Under the pieces are notes generated by a model that was not told the origin of the DNA, searched no databases, and worked only from the letters and a program-made list of their open reading frames with translations. From positions 1,550,001-1,614,000 of the forward strand of contig NZ_JACCBB010000001.1 of assembly GCF_013409345.1 (NCBI RefSeq): DNA of 64,000 bases, given 5' to 3'. Source of the DNA: Kineococcus aurantiacus (GTDB lineage Bacteria > Actinomycetota > Actinomycetes > Actinomycetales > Kineococcaceae). Of the stretch, positions 34,373 through 42,044 are shown piece by piece; position 1 is the first letter of the stretch, and each line of letters opens with the position of its first letter. Position numbers and translations under genes: made by a program.

Positions 34373-34975
34373 GTGCTCACCCTCCTGTCGGGCCTGCTGT
34401 TCGGCCTGTCCCTCATCGTCGCGATCGGCGCGCAGAACACCTTCGTCATCAAGCAGGGCGTGCGCGGTGAGCACGTGGGCGCGGTCGTCGCGGTGTGCGT
34501 GGTCAGCGACGTCGTCCTCATCGGCGCCGGGGTGGCCGGCGCCGGGGCGCTCGTCCAGGCCGCCCCGGGGGTCCTGACCGTCCTGCGCGTCGCCGGTGCG
34601 GTGTTCCTGCTGGCCTACGGGGCCTTCGCCCTGCGCCGCGCGTGGCGCCCCGGGGCGCTGCACGCCGACACCTCGGGCCGGGCCGCCGGCCTGCGCCCGG
34701 TCGTGGCGACGGCGGCCGCCCTGACCTGGCTGAACCCCCACGTCTACCTGGACACCGTCGTGCTGCTCGGCTCGGTCGCTGCGGCGCACGGCGCGCAGCG
34801 GTGGTGGTTCGGCGCCGGCGCGGCCCTGGGCAGCGTGCTGTGGTTCACGCTGCTGGGCCGCGGCGCCCGCTTCCTGCGACCGGTGTTCGCCCGGCCCGCG
34901 GCCTGGCGCGTGCTGGACCTGTCGGTCGCGGTCGTCATGGCCGTGCTGGCCGTGCAGCTGCTGCGCGGAGCCTGA
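34373..34975 (+). CDS. lysE: LysE-family basic amino acid exporter
   Basis: LysE exports L-lysine and L-arginine to avoid toxic build-up. The 200-residue protein has six hydrophobic segments, the conserved GAQNTFVIKQG motif in the first loop and LTWLNPHVYLDTVVLLGS in the middle, both typical of LysE. GTG 34373 follows a TACCGT -10 without a ribosome site. The last 41 bases overlap the end of the convergent kinase gene. Confidence 0.93.
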   Translation: MLTLLSGLLFGLSLIVAIGAQNTFVIKQGVRGEHVGAVVAVCVVSDVVLIGAGVAGAGALVQAAPGVLTVLRVAGAVFLLAYGAFALRRAWRPGALHADTSGRAAGLRPVVATAAALTWLNPHVYLDTVVLLGSVAAAHGAQRWWFGAGAALGSVLWFTLLGRGARFLRPVFARPAAWRVLDLSVAVVMAVLAVQLLRGA

Positions 34976-35918
34976 GGGGGTCGCACCCCAGGGGGCGCAG
35001 CGCCAGCACGGCCGCCCCCAGCAGCCCGTCGTCGGCGGGCCGCACGTCCCGGCCGGCCAGCGCCTCGCGCAGCGCACCGGTGGCCGCCCCCGTGAGCGTG
35101 GCCTCGATGCCGCGCCGCCACACGCTGCCCCCCACCACGAGCGGGCCGGGCCCGGCGACCGCGCGCACGAGGACCGCCAGCTCGTCCTGCGCCGCCGCGA
35201 CGATGCCGGCGGCGACGGCGTCACCGGCCCCGGCCGCCGCGAAGCAGGAGGGGGCCAGCCGGGCCAGCCGCACGGGCTCGGCGCCGTAGGCGGCGTCGAC
35301 GAGCTCACCCAGCACGAACGGCCGGCCCTCCCGCGGCCGCCGGTCGTCGGCCAGGCCGAACTCGGTGAGGACGGCCGCGGTGAGCGTCGTGGGCGGGCCG
35401 GTGCCGTCCAGGTCGGCCGTGACGGCCCGCACCACGCGGTGCCCGACCCAGAAGCCGGACCCCGCGTCGCCCAGCAGCCAGCCGGTCCCGCCGACGACGC
35501 GGTCCAGGGCGCCGTCGCGGACCCGGGCCGCCACCGACCCGGTGCCGGCGATGAGGCCCGCCCCGTCGTCCTCGTCGGCGGCGGAGTGGAACATCGCGAG
35601 CAGGTCCGGGACGCGGCGGAACGGCGTCGCGGGGTCGAGCCCCAGGTGCGCGGCCAGGCGCCCGGCGCTGACGAGCCGGTCCGAGCCGGCGCTGGCCACG
35701 ACGGCCGAGACGACCTCGCCGGGGCCGCGGCCGGCCCGGGCCAGCGCCGCGGACACCGCGCCGCGCAGGGCGCTCAGCGCCGTCTCGACCCCGACGGCCG
35801 TGGGGTTGCCCGGGCCCGTGGTGGCCCGGGCCAGCGGTTCCCCGGCCCCGTCGAGGACGAGCGCGCGGGTGGTGCTGCCCCCCGCGTCGACCGCCAGCAC
35901 GACACCGGCCGGGTTCAC
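34935..35918 (-). CDS. BadF/BcrA-type ATPase, probable N-acetylglucosamine kinase
   Basis: The 327-residue actin-fold kinase has the phosphate-1 loop VDAGGSTTRALV, the phosphate-2/GTGS loop LIAGTGSVAARV, and GGTGWLLGDAGSGFW, a signature of the N-acetylglucosamine kinase branch of the BadF/BcrA family. GTG 35918 lies seven bases after the permease stop, placing it last in the amino-sugar operon. Phosphorylating imported GlcNAc fits the context but is not proven. It overlaps the end of lysE by 41 bases, tail to tail. Confidence 0.85.
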   Translation of the reverse strand: MNPAGVVLAVDAGGSTTRALVLDGAGEPLARATTGPGNPTAVGVETALSALRGAVSAALARAGRGPGEVVSAVVASAGSDRLVSAGRLAAHLGLDPATPFRRVPDLLAMFHSAADEDDGAGLIAGTGSVAARVRDGALDRVVGGTGWLLGDAGSGFWVGHRVVRAVTADLDGTGPPTTLTAAVLTEFGLADDRRPREGRPFVLGELVDAAYGAEPVRLARLAPSCFAAAGAGDAVAAGIVAAAQDELAVLVRAVAGPGPLVVGGSVWRRGIEATLTGAATGALREALAGRDVRPADDGLLGAAVLALRPLGCDPLRLRAAAARPARP

Positions 35919-35925
35919 CGGCGGC

Positions 35926-36816
35926 TCACTTCAGCCCGCCGGCCGCGACCGCCCCCTGCAGCCGGCGCTGGAACACCAGGTAGACGACCAGGACGGGCAG
36001 GATCGTCATGACGGCCCCGGCGAACAGGGCCCCGAAGTCGACGTCGTAGCCCGACGAGGAGGCGAACGCCCCCAGCCCCTGCGTCAGCACGTAGTTGTCG
36101 CGGTCGGAGTTCAGCACCACCGGCAGCAGGTACTGGTTCCACAACCCGACGAAGTTGAGGATCGCGACGGCCGCCAGGCCCGGGCCGGCCATCGGCAGCA
36201 TGACCTGGAAGAACGTGCGCCACTCGCTGGCCCCGTCGATCGAGGCGGCCTCGGCGACCTCCCCGGGCAGCTCCTCGAAGAAGCTCATGAGGAAGAACAC
36301 CGTGAACGGGTAGGCATACGTCGCGTAGCTGAGGATCAGCCCGGGCAGGGTGTTCAGGACCCCGACCTGGCGCAGGATGAAGAACAGCGGCACGACGGCG
36401 AGGAACACCGGGAACGTCAGGCCCGCCACGACGAGGTAGCGCAGGACGGTGCGGCCGCGGAAGGAGAACCGCGCCAGCACGTACGCCGACATCGCCCCCA
36501 TGACCATCGTCAGCGCCAGGGCGCACACCACGACGACGACGGAGTTGAGGAAGTACGACCCGATGCCGGCCGTGCGCCAGGCGTTGACGTAGTTCTCGAA
36601 CCGCCACTCCTGCGGCAGCGAGAACGGGGAGGCGAAGATCTCCCGCGTCGTCTTGAAGCTGGACACGAGCGTCCACGCGAACGGCAGCAGGACCAGCAGC
36701 GACCAGATCCCCAGCACCGTGTGCGAGCCGACCGCGACGGCCCGCTCCCCCGACGGCCCGCGCCGGGTCGGCGCGGCCGCGCGCGGGGCCAGCGCCCGCT
36801 CGGTGACGGCGCTCAC
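35926..36816 (-). CDS. Carbohydrate ABC transporter permease, MalG type
   Basis: The 296-residue permease has six helices and the EAA loop VAEAASIDGASEWRTFFQVMLPMAGPG. The extracellular part carries LNSDRDNYVLTQGLGAF, typical of MalG-type CUT1 subunits. GTG 36816 overlaps the stop of the MalF-type partner by four bases. It belongs with the binding protein and SIS protein of the amino-sugar locus, as in the Ngc (GlcNAc/chitobiose) system of Streptomyces. Confidence 0.92.
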   Translation of the reverse strand: MSAVTERALAPRAAAPTRRGPSGERAVAVGSHTVLGIWSLLVLLPFAWTLVSSFKTTREIFASPFSLPQEWRFENYVNAWRTAGIGSYFLNSVVVVVCALALTMVMGAMSAYVLARFSFRGRTVLRYLVVAGLTFPVFLAVVPLFFILRQVGVLNTLPGLILSYATYAYPFTVFFLMSFFEELPGEVAEAASIDGASEWRTFFQVMLPMAGPGLAAVAILNFVGLWNQYLLPVVLNSDRDNYVLTQGLGAFASSSGYDVDFGALFAGAVMTILPVLVVYLVFQRRLQGAVAAGGLK

Positions 36817-37784
36817 GGGCGCACCCCCCGCGGGCCGGTCCGCTCCCCGCGGCGGGCCAGCACGCGCCCGGCGCCGAAGACGATCCCGGTGAACAGGAAC
36901 GTCAGGACGGCCAGCAGCACGCCCATGGCGCAGGCCAGGCCGAACCGGCCCTCCTTGAACGCCGTCGTGAAGATCTGCTGGGTGATGACGAGGGTGGAGT
37001 TGCCCGGGCCGCCGTCGGGGTTGAGGGCGGCGAGGAAGACGAACGCGTCGAGGGCGAAGATCCCCAGGTACACGTACGCCGTGCGCAGCGACCCGGCGAT
37101 GCCGGGGACGGCGACGGACACGGCCGTCCGGAACCGGCCGGCCCCGTCGAGGCGGGCGGCCTCGAAGACCTCCGCGGGGATGCCGCGGATCGCGGCCACG
37201 AACAGCACCATGTAGAACCCGACGAAGCTCCAGACGATGACGGCGATCGTGGCCGCCATCGCCGTCGAGGGGTCCCCGAGCCAGGCGAAGTCGGTGAACC
37301 GGTCCAGCCCGACGCCGGTGAGGACGCCGTTCACCAGACCGGCGCTGGGGTCGTAGACCCGCCCGAAGATGATGCCCACGACGATGGCGGGCACCACGTA
37401 GGGGAAGAACGAGACGACGCGGTAGAACGACGCGCCCGCCAGCCCCCGCACCGCCCCCGTCGAGGAGCCACCGAACGTCAGCAGGCAGGCCAGGGCGAAG
37501 CTGAGCACCAGCGTCAGGGCCGGGACGACGAGCAGCAGCACGAGGCTGTTGCCGACCGCCTCGAGGAACAGCCCGTCGCGGGCCAGCTTCACGTAGTTGT
37601 CCAGCCCGACGAACTCCTGGGTGGCGGTGAAGCCGGACCACGACGTCAGCGAGTACCACGCGGCCTGGGTGAAGGGGTAGAGGACGAACAGCAGGTAGAG
37701 CGCCACGGGGATCCCGAGGAACACCACCACGAGGCTGACCCGGTCGAACGTCAGCTTCCGGCGGGGTCCGGCGGGGGTCTTCAC
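36813..37784 (-). CDS. Carbohydrate ABC transporter permease, MalF type
   Basis: The 323-residue protein has six helices beginning VVVFLGIPVALYLLFVLYPF and the EAA motif VFEAARLDGAGRFRTAVSVAVPG. LNPDGGPGNSTLVITQQIF is a loop common in NgcF-like permeases. GTG 37784 (VKTPAGPRRK) is the most likely start; the frame remains open upstream through the binding-protein gene. The stop overlaps the next GTG. Confidence 0.9.
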   Translation of the reverse strand: MKTPAGPRRKLTFDRVSLVVVFLGIPVALYLLFVLYPFTQAAWYSLTSWSGFTATQEFVGLDNYVKLARDGLFLEAVGNSLVLLLVVPALTLVLSFALACLLTFGGSSTGAVRGLAGASFYRVVSFFPYVVPAIVVGIIFGRVYDPSAGLVNGVLTGVGLDRFTDFAWLGDPSTAMAATIAVIVWSFVGFYMVLFVAAIRGIPAEVFEAARLDGAGRFRTAVSVAVPGIAGSLRTAYVYLGIFALDAFVFLAALNPDGGPGNSTLVITQQIFTTAFKEGRFGLACAMGVLLAVLTFLFTGIVFGAGRVLARRGERTGPRGVRP

Positions 37785-37804
37785 CGGACTGCTCGCGGCA
37801 CCCC

Positions 37805-39211
37805 TCACTTGACCTGGACCTTGACGATGCTGCTGTCCTCGCGGGTCTGGTCGAACTGCTGCTGGAGCCCGCTCGTCAGGCCCGCGACGTCGAGCTGGCC
37901 GGACAGGAAGCCGTTCCACAGGACGTTGTTCTGGCTGGTGAAGCCGTAGACGTCGTTGAAGTTGAACGTGAAGGTGTCCTCCCCCGCCGCGTCCAGCATG
38001 GCGATCTGGGAGGCCAGCGCGGTCGAGCCGAAGGCGTCGGCGGGCACGGTGCCCTTGACGATGGTGGACGACAGCTTCGTCTCGGCGAAGTTCGACGCGC
38101 CCTCCTTGGACAGCATGAGCCGCAGCACCTCCATGCCGCCGGCCTTGTTCTTCGCCTGGCTGGGGACGACGAAGGGTTCCCCGGCGCTGGCGTGGAAGGC
38201 CGTCGCGGGCAGGGCCGCGCCCGCGGTCACCGACGGCGCCGGGCAGCCGGTCATCTGGAAGCCCTCGGCCGTCTGGGACTTCATCTCGTTCTCGATCCAC
38301 GACCCCGAGGGGTACAGGACCGCCTCCTGGGCCTGGCTCCACTGGGCCTGGGCGGCGGTGAACTGCGTCCCGGCGCCGCCGGGGCGGAAGTACCCGGACT
38401 GCACGGCCTGGGCCATCTTGGCGAACACCGCCTGCACCGCGGGGTGGCTCCAGGCGTTCGCCTCGAGGTTGCCCAGCGCGACCCGGACCTCGTCGCCGCC
38501 CTCCTTGATCGCCGACTCGACGGCCAGGGTGAGGTAGTAGGACGCGGCCTCCTTGCCCCAGCAGAACAGGTACTTGCCGGCCGACTTCGCCGCCGCGCCC
38601 AGGGCGAGGGCGTCGTCCCACGTCGTGGGGGCCTTCCAGCCGTTGGCGTCGAACAGCGACTTGGAGTACCAGAGCCCGTAGACGGTGAGCACGTAGTTGA
38701 GCTGCACGAGACGGCCGTCGTAGGTGCCGTCGGTCAGCATGCCCGGGTAGAGGGTGTCGGCGATGACCTCGCCGTCGGTGTTCTTCGCCTCCGTCAGGGG
38801 CGTGAGGTCCTCCAGCTGGGCGGCGATGGTGGCCAGCCCGATGGCGTTCGCGCCGGAGTTGTCCAGCAGGTCCGGGGGGTTGCCGCCGACGAACCGGGGC
38901 TGCAGCTCCTGGGCGATCTGGGTGGAGGGGGCGACGGTGACCTCCGCCCCGCCGTGCAGGTCGGCGTAGGTGGCGGCGACGGCCGAGACGTAGTCGGTGC
39001 CGTACCCGCCGTCGAAGATGACGGCCTCGACGGCCGTGCCGTCGGCGACGCCGAAGGGGTTGTCGTCGCTGACCTGCCCGGTGGGTCCGGCGTCGGCGGG
39101 CTCGTCGCCGCCGCCGGAGGCCGCGCACGCCGCGGTGGCGGCGGGCAGCAGGGTGCCGGCCAGGGCCAGCCCGAGGAATCGGCGGCGCTGCACGGGGGTG
39201 GACTCGCTCAC
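37805..39211 (-). CDS. ABC sugar-binding lipoprotein, NgcE-like
   Basis: The 468-residue binding protein has a twin-Arg signal (QRRRFLGLALAGTLLPAATAAC) with a lipobox Cys at about residue 28. VDGTAVEAVIFDGGYGTDYV-like opening, LNYVLTVYGLWYSKSLFDANGWKAPTTWDD and the later GEPFVVPSQAKNKAGGMEVLRLMLS closely recall NgcE, the GlcNAc/diacetylchitobiose-binding protein of Streptomyces. GTG 39211 is chosen because GAGGAGGA lies 6 bases upstream; the frame is open 8 codons further. Its neighbours (kinase, SIS protein) support amino-sugar uptake. Confidence 0.88.
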   Translation of the reverse strand: MSESTPVQRRRFLGLALAGTLLPAATAACAASGGGDEPADAGPTGQVSDDNPFGVADGTAVEAVIFDGGYGTDYVSAVAATYADLHGGAEVTVAPSTQIAQELQPRFVGGNPPDLLDNSGANAIGLATIAAQLEDLTPLTEAKNTDGEVIADTLYPGMLTDGTYDGRLVQLNYVLTVYGLWYSKSLFDANGWKAPTTWDDALALGAAAKSAGKYLFCWGKEAASYYLTLAVESAIKEGGDEVRVALGNLEANAWSHPAVQAVFAKMAQAVQSGYFRPGGAGTQFTAAQAQWSQAQEAVLYPSGSWIENEMKSQTAEGFQMTGCPAPSVTAGAALPATAFHASAGEPFVVPSQAKNKAGGMEVLRLMLSKEGASNFAETKLSSTIVKGTVPADAFGSTALASQIAMLDAAGEDTFTFNFNDVYGFTSQNNVLWNGFLSGQLDVAGLTSGLQQQFDQTREDSSIVKVQVK

Positions 39212-39227
39212 GGTGGTTCCTCCTCGT

Positions 39228-39995
39228 TCAGGCACTGCGACGCAGGCGGTCGCCGTACCGGGCTTCGATGGTCAGGTTCCGGTCGTGGCCGCCGGGGACG
39301 TTGGCCGAGACGTACAGGGGCGTCTCCTTCCCCCGCGCGGCCAGGGCCGTGACGGTGCCGATGGTCAGCAGCTGCGCGAGGTAGGCCGCGGTGAGCGAGG
39401 AGACCGCCCCCACGGCCACGTCGGTGACGCCCTCGAGGGTGGCGTCGCCGTACGGGGCGAGGTTGTCGAGGACCACGTCGGCGATCTCGGCGAGCCGCTT
39501 TCCGCTGGGGTGCTTGGGTTCCACGGCGTTCGTGTGCTCCAGGCTGGTCACGGCCACGACGCGGTGGCCGTGCTGCTTGGCGAGCAGGGCCAGCCCGACG
39601 ACCGAACCGTTCACCCCGGAGTTGGAGGCGATGACGAACACGTCGCGGGGGTCGCGGACCACCGTGGCGAACACGTCCTCGGCGATGCGGGGGTCCCGTT
39701 CCAGCGGGGGTTCGCCGGTGAGCTCGGCGATCTCGTGGCCGCCGAGGAGCACCGCGTCGCGCAGGGCCACCTTGTTCGTCGGGATGAGGCCGCCGGCCCG
39801 GCCTGCGATCTCCATGGCGAAGGCCTCGGAGTGCCCGGTGCCGAACGCGTGCACGATGCCGCCCCCCTCGACGCAGTCGGCGAGCAGTTCCACGGCCTCG
39901 TTCAGACCGCCCCCGGTGGCGAGCGCGGACAACCGGCCGATGCGGTCGGTCACCTCGCGCTCGAACCGTCCGACGTGGTCGCTGAAGGTGGGCAC
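39228..39995 (-). CDS. SIS-domain sugar isomerase-like protein
   Basis: The protein has a single SIS domain: IVHAFGTGHSEAFAMEIAGRAGG (phosphosugar-binding turn), VFVIASNSGVNGSVVGLALLAK and VVAVTSLEHTNAVEPKHPSGKRLAEIADVVLDN. Such stand-alone SIS proteins accompany amino-sugar transporters and may isomerise, deaminate or sense an amino-sugar phosphate. GTG 39995 gives 255 residues and has AGGGGG 6 bases upstream. ATG 40001 is next to that sequence and GTG 40022 has none, so they are less likely. It heads the operon, 16 bases before the binding protein. Confidence 0.88.
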   Translation of the reverse strand: MPTFSDHVGRFEREVTDRIGRLSALATGGGLNEAVELLADCVEGGGIVHAFGTGHSEAFAMEIAGRAGGLIPTNKVALRDAVLLGGHEIAELTGEPPLERDPRIAEDVFATVVRDPRDVFVIASNSGVNGSVVGLALLAKQHGHRVVAVTSLEHTNAVEPKHPSGKRLAEIADVVLDNLAPYGDATLEGVTDVAVGAVSSLTAAYLAQLLTIGTVTALAARGKETPLYVSANVPGGHDRNLTIEARYGDRLRRSA

Positions 39996-40002
39996 AGGCA
40001 TC

Positions 40003-40060
40003 CCCCTGAGTAGTTGATTCACCGCGCCATTGCGGTTTGCATGGATGGTTCACTCAGGGG
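40003..40060. promoter_or_regulatory. Divergent regulatory region with 9-base inverted repeat
   Basis: CCCCTGAGT at 40003-40011 is the exact inverse of ACTCAGGGG at 40052-40060. The 40 bases between are unusually AT-rich for this DNA (TTGATTCACC ... GGTTCACTC). The site lies between the SIS operon and the divergent RpiR-type regulator and is a good candidate operator. The left arm overlaps the SIS ribosome site. Confidence 0.45.
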
Positions 40061-40192
40061 AGAGGGGGTGTCAAGGCATCTGCCCGTTACGTTCTCGTTG
40101 CGCGCGCGGAGCGTCGGCGGCCGCCCACCCCGGTGCTAGCCTGCTTCGACTGGATCGGTCATCCACCACCCAACCCACCCGAGGAGGTCGTG

Positions 40193-41101
40193 GTGAGCGT
40201 CGACGCCCACGACCCGGCGCAGCGGATCCTCGCGGTCCGGGCGGGGCTGCCGCCGTCGCTGCGCAAGGTCGCCGACTTCGTCCTCGACCGGCCCGAGCTC
40301 GTCGAGGAGTGCTCGGCCGCGGAACTGGCCCGCCGCGCCGGCACGTCGCAGGCCGCGGTCACGCGGTTCTGCCAGACCATCGGGCTGGAGGGGTACCAGG
40401 GCCTCGTGCGGTGGGTCGCCCGCGAGCAGGGGCGCCGGGCCCACGAGGCCGGCGCGTCGGTGTGGGGCACCGCGGAGGTGGGCCCCGAGATCGGGCCCGA
40501 CGACGACCTCGAACGGGTCGCGGCCGTCGTGGCGGCCGCCGACGTCCGCAGCCTGCAGGACACCGCGCGCCGGCTCGACCTGGACGCGGTGGAACGGGCC
40601 GCCCAGGCCGTGGCGCGCGCGCACCGCGTCGACGTGTACGGCGTCGGCGGCAGTGCGGCGATGGCGGCCGAGACCGACGCCCGGCTGTTCGGGATCGGCG
40701 TGCCCGTGCGGAACTGGACCGAGGTGCACGCCGCGACGACGTCAGCGGCGCTGCTGACCCCGGCCGACGTGGCGATCGCGATCTCCCACTCCGGGGCCAC
40801 CCGGGAGGTCGTCGAACCCGCCGAGCTCGCCGCCCGCCGCGGCGCCACGACGGTGGCCGTCACGGGCGACCCGGGTTCACCGCTGTCCCAGCTGGCCGAC
40901 GTCGTCCTGACGGTGGCCGCCGGGGGCACGACGTTCCGGGAGGGCCCCTTCGCCGCCCGGCACGCCCAGCTGCTCGTGGTGGACTGCCTCTACGTGCGGG
41001 TCGCGCAGCTGACGTTCGCGCGGGCCAGCGCGGCCCGCGCCCTCACCGACCACATCCCCGCCGGGCACGTCGTGCGCTCCCCCCGGCGCCGGGCGCGCTG
41101 A
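40193..41101 (+). CDS. RpiR/MurR-family transcriptional regulator
   Basis: The 302-residue regulator has the RpiR helix-turn-helix (AAELARRAGTSQAAVTRFCQTIGLEGYQGL) and a C-terminal SIS domain for phosphosugar binding (VDVYGVGGSAAMAAETDARL, AIAISHSGATREVVEPAELAARRGA). GTG 40193 has GAGGAGG 5 bases upstream. It is divergent from the SIS-transporter-kinase operon and probably controls it in response to an amino-sugar phosphate. A strong terminator follows. Confidence 0.93.
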   Translation: MSVDAHDPAQRILAVRAGLPPSLRKVADFVLDRPELVEECSAAELARRAGTSQAAVTRFCQTIGLEGYQGLVRWVAREQGRRAHEAGASVWGTAEVGPEIGPDDDLERVAAVVAAADVRSLQDTARRLDLDAVERAAQAVARAHRVDVYGVGGSAAMAAETDARLFGIGVPVRNWTEVHAATTSAALLTPADVAIAISHSGATREVVEPAELAARRGATTVAVTGDPGSPLSQLADVVLTVAAGGTTFREGPFAARHAQLLVVDCLYVRVAQLTFARASAARALTDHIPAGHVVRSPRRRAR

Positions 41102-41115
41102 CCGCGGCACGGGGT

Positions 41116-41146
41116 GGTCCCGGGGCCCTGCGGGGGCCCCGGGACC
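41116..41146. terminator. Terminator hairpin after the RpiR regulator
   Basis: GGTCCCGGGGCCC at 41116-41128 pairs exactly with 41134-41146 around a 5-base loop, 15 bases after the regulator stop. Confidence 0.65.
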
Positions 41147-41225
41147 GGAGGACGTCGCCCGGGGGACGCCGCCGCGTGCGGCGGGCGCTGCCGGGGGATC
41201 CGGACGACGTCCGTGCGGGGACCGC

Positions 41226-41819
41226 TCAGGCGTGCGCGGTCGGGGAGGTGGTCCGCGTGACCGTCGCGGTGGGCGTCGCGGTCGGGGCGGCGGTCGGGGC
41301 CGCGGTGGGGGCGGCGGTCGGGGCCGTCGCGTCCTCGCCGCCGACGGTCACCCGCAGGGCGGTCAGGGCACCGTCCTTCGCGCGCGTGCTCTGCACGTTG
41401 ACGTGCGCCCCGACGCGCAGGGCGGTGGCCGCGACGAGGGCCCCGTCCTGGCGCACGACGGTCGTGGTGGTGAGGGCGACGGTCACGTCCTGACCGCGCA
41501 GGCCCTTGTCCCGGCCGCCGTGGACGGTGACGGTCACCGTGCCGGCGGCCGCGTCGACGGCCTTCAGCGTCCCGGCGACGACGACCTTGGGCGTGCGCGT
41601 CCCGCGGGTCACGACGGGGGCGGACCCGCGGCCGGGCTTGACCGTGGAGGTGGCCGTCGGGGTGGCCGTCGGCGTCCCGGTGACCGTCGAGGTCGCGGTG
41701 GGGGTCGTCGAGGGCTGCGGGGTGCCCGGGCGGGCCGCCACGGCGGTGCCCGCGGTCGGCAGCGCGATCGCGGCGGCCAGCGCGAGGGAGAGGGTCAGGG
41801 TGGTCGTGCGGCGGGTCAT
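41226..41819 (-). CDS. Secreted low-complexity protein with a DUF5666-like domain
   Basis: The 197-residue protein has a signal peptide (RRTTTLTLSLALAAAIALPTAGTAVAA), a Thr/Pro-rich linker of repeated TPTATST units, one compact beta-rich domain (VVAGTLKAVDAAAGTVTVTVHGG ... VRVGAHVNVQSTRAKDG), and an APTA-repeat tail. The middle resembles DUF5666/OB-like domains with alternating strands. ATG 41819 has GAGGA upstream. Function unknown; a wall-associated secreted protein is likely. CCTCAC-GAC-GTGAGG at 41844-41858 upstream could be an operator. Confidence 0.7.
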   Translation of the reverse strand: MTRRTTTLTLSLALAAAIALPTAGTAVAARPGTPQPSTTPTATSTVTGTPTATPTATSTVKPGRGSAPVVTRGTRTPKVVVAGTLKAVDAAAGTVTVTVHGGRDKGLRGQDVTVALTTTTVVRQDGALVAATALRVGAHVNVQSTRAKDGALTALRVTVGGEDATAPTAAPTAAPTAAPTATPTATVTRTTSPTAHA

Positions 41820-42044
41820 CGTTCCTCCTGGGTAGCCGGGCCACCTCACGACGTGAGGTCCCTGGGCTTTGCGTCCCCGCCTCGCGACGGGTTTGCCCTT
41901 GTCCTGAGCACGGCACGCGCTCCCCCTCAGGGTCGGCCGCCGCGGCCGATGCCAGCAGGGCGCCTCACCCGACCGGCCTCACCGCGGCACCCCCCACCAC
42001 CCGACCGGCGCAGGGGCCGGTCGCGCAGCGTGGGCGCCGGGCCG

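Noticed and set aside
40002-40022. Upstream GTG at 40022 as the start of the SIS protein
   Set aside because: The ribosome site AGGGGG lies downstream of it and is correctly spaced for GTG 39995.
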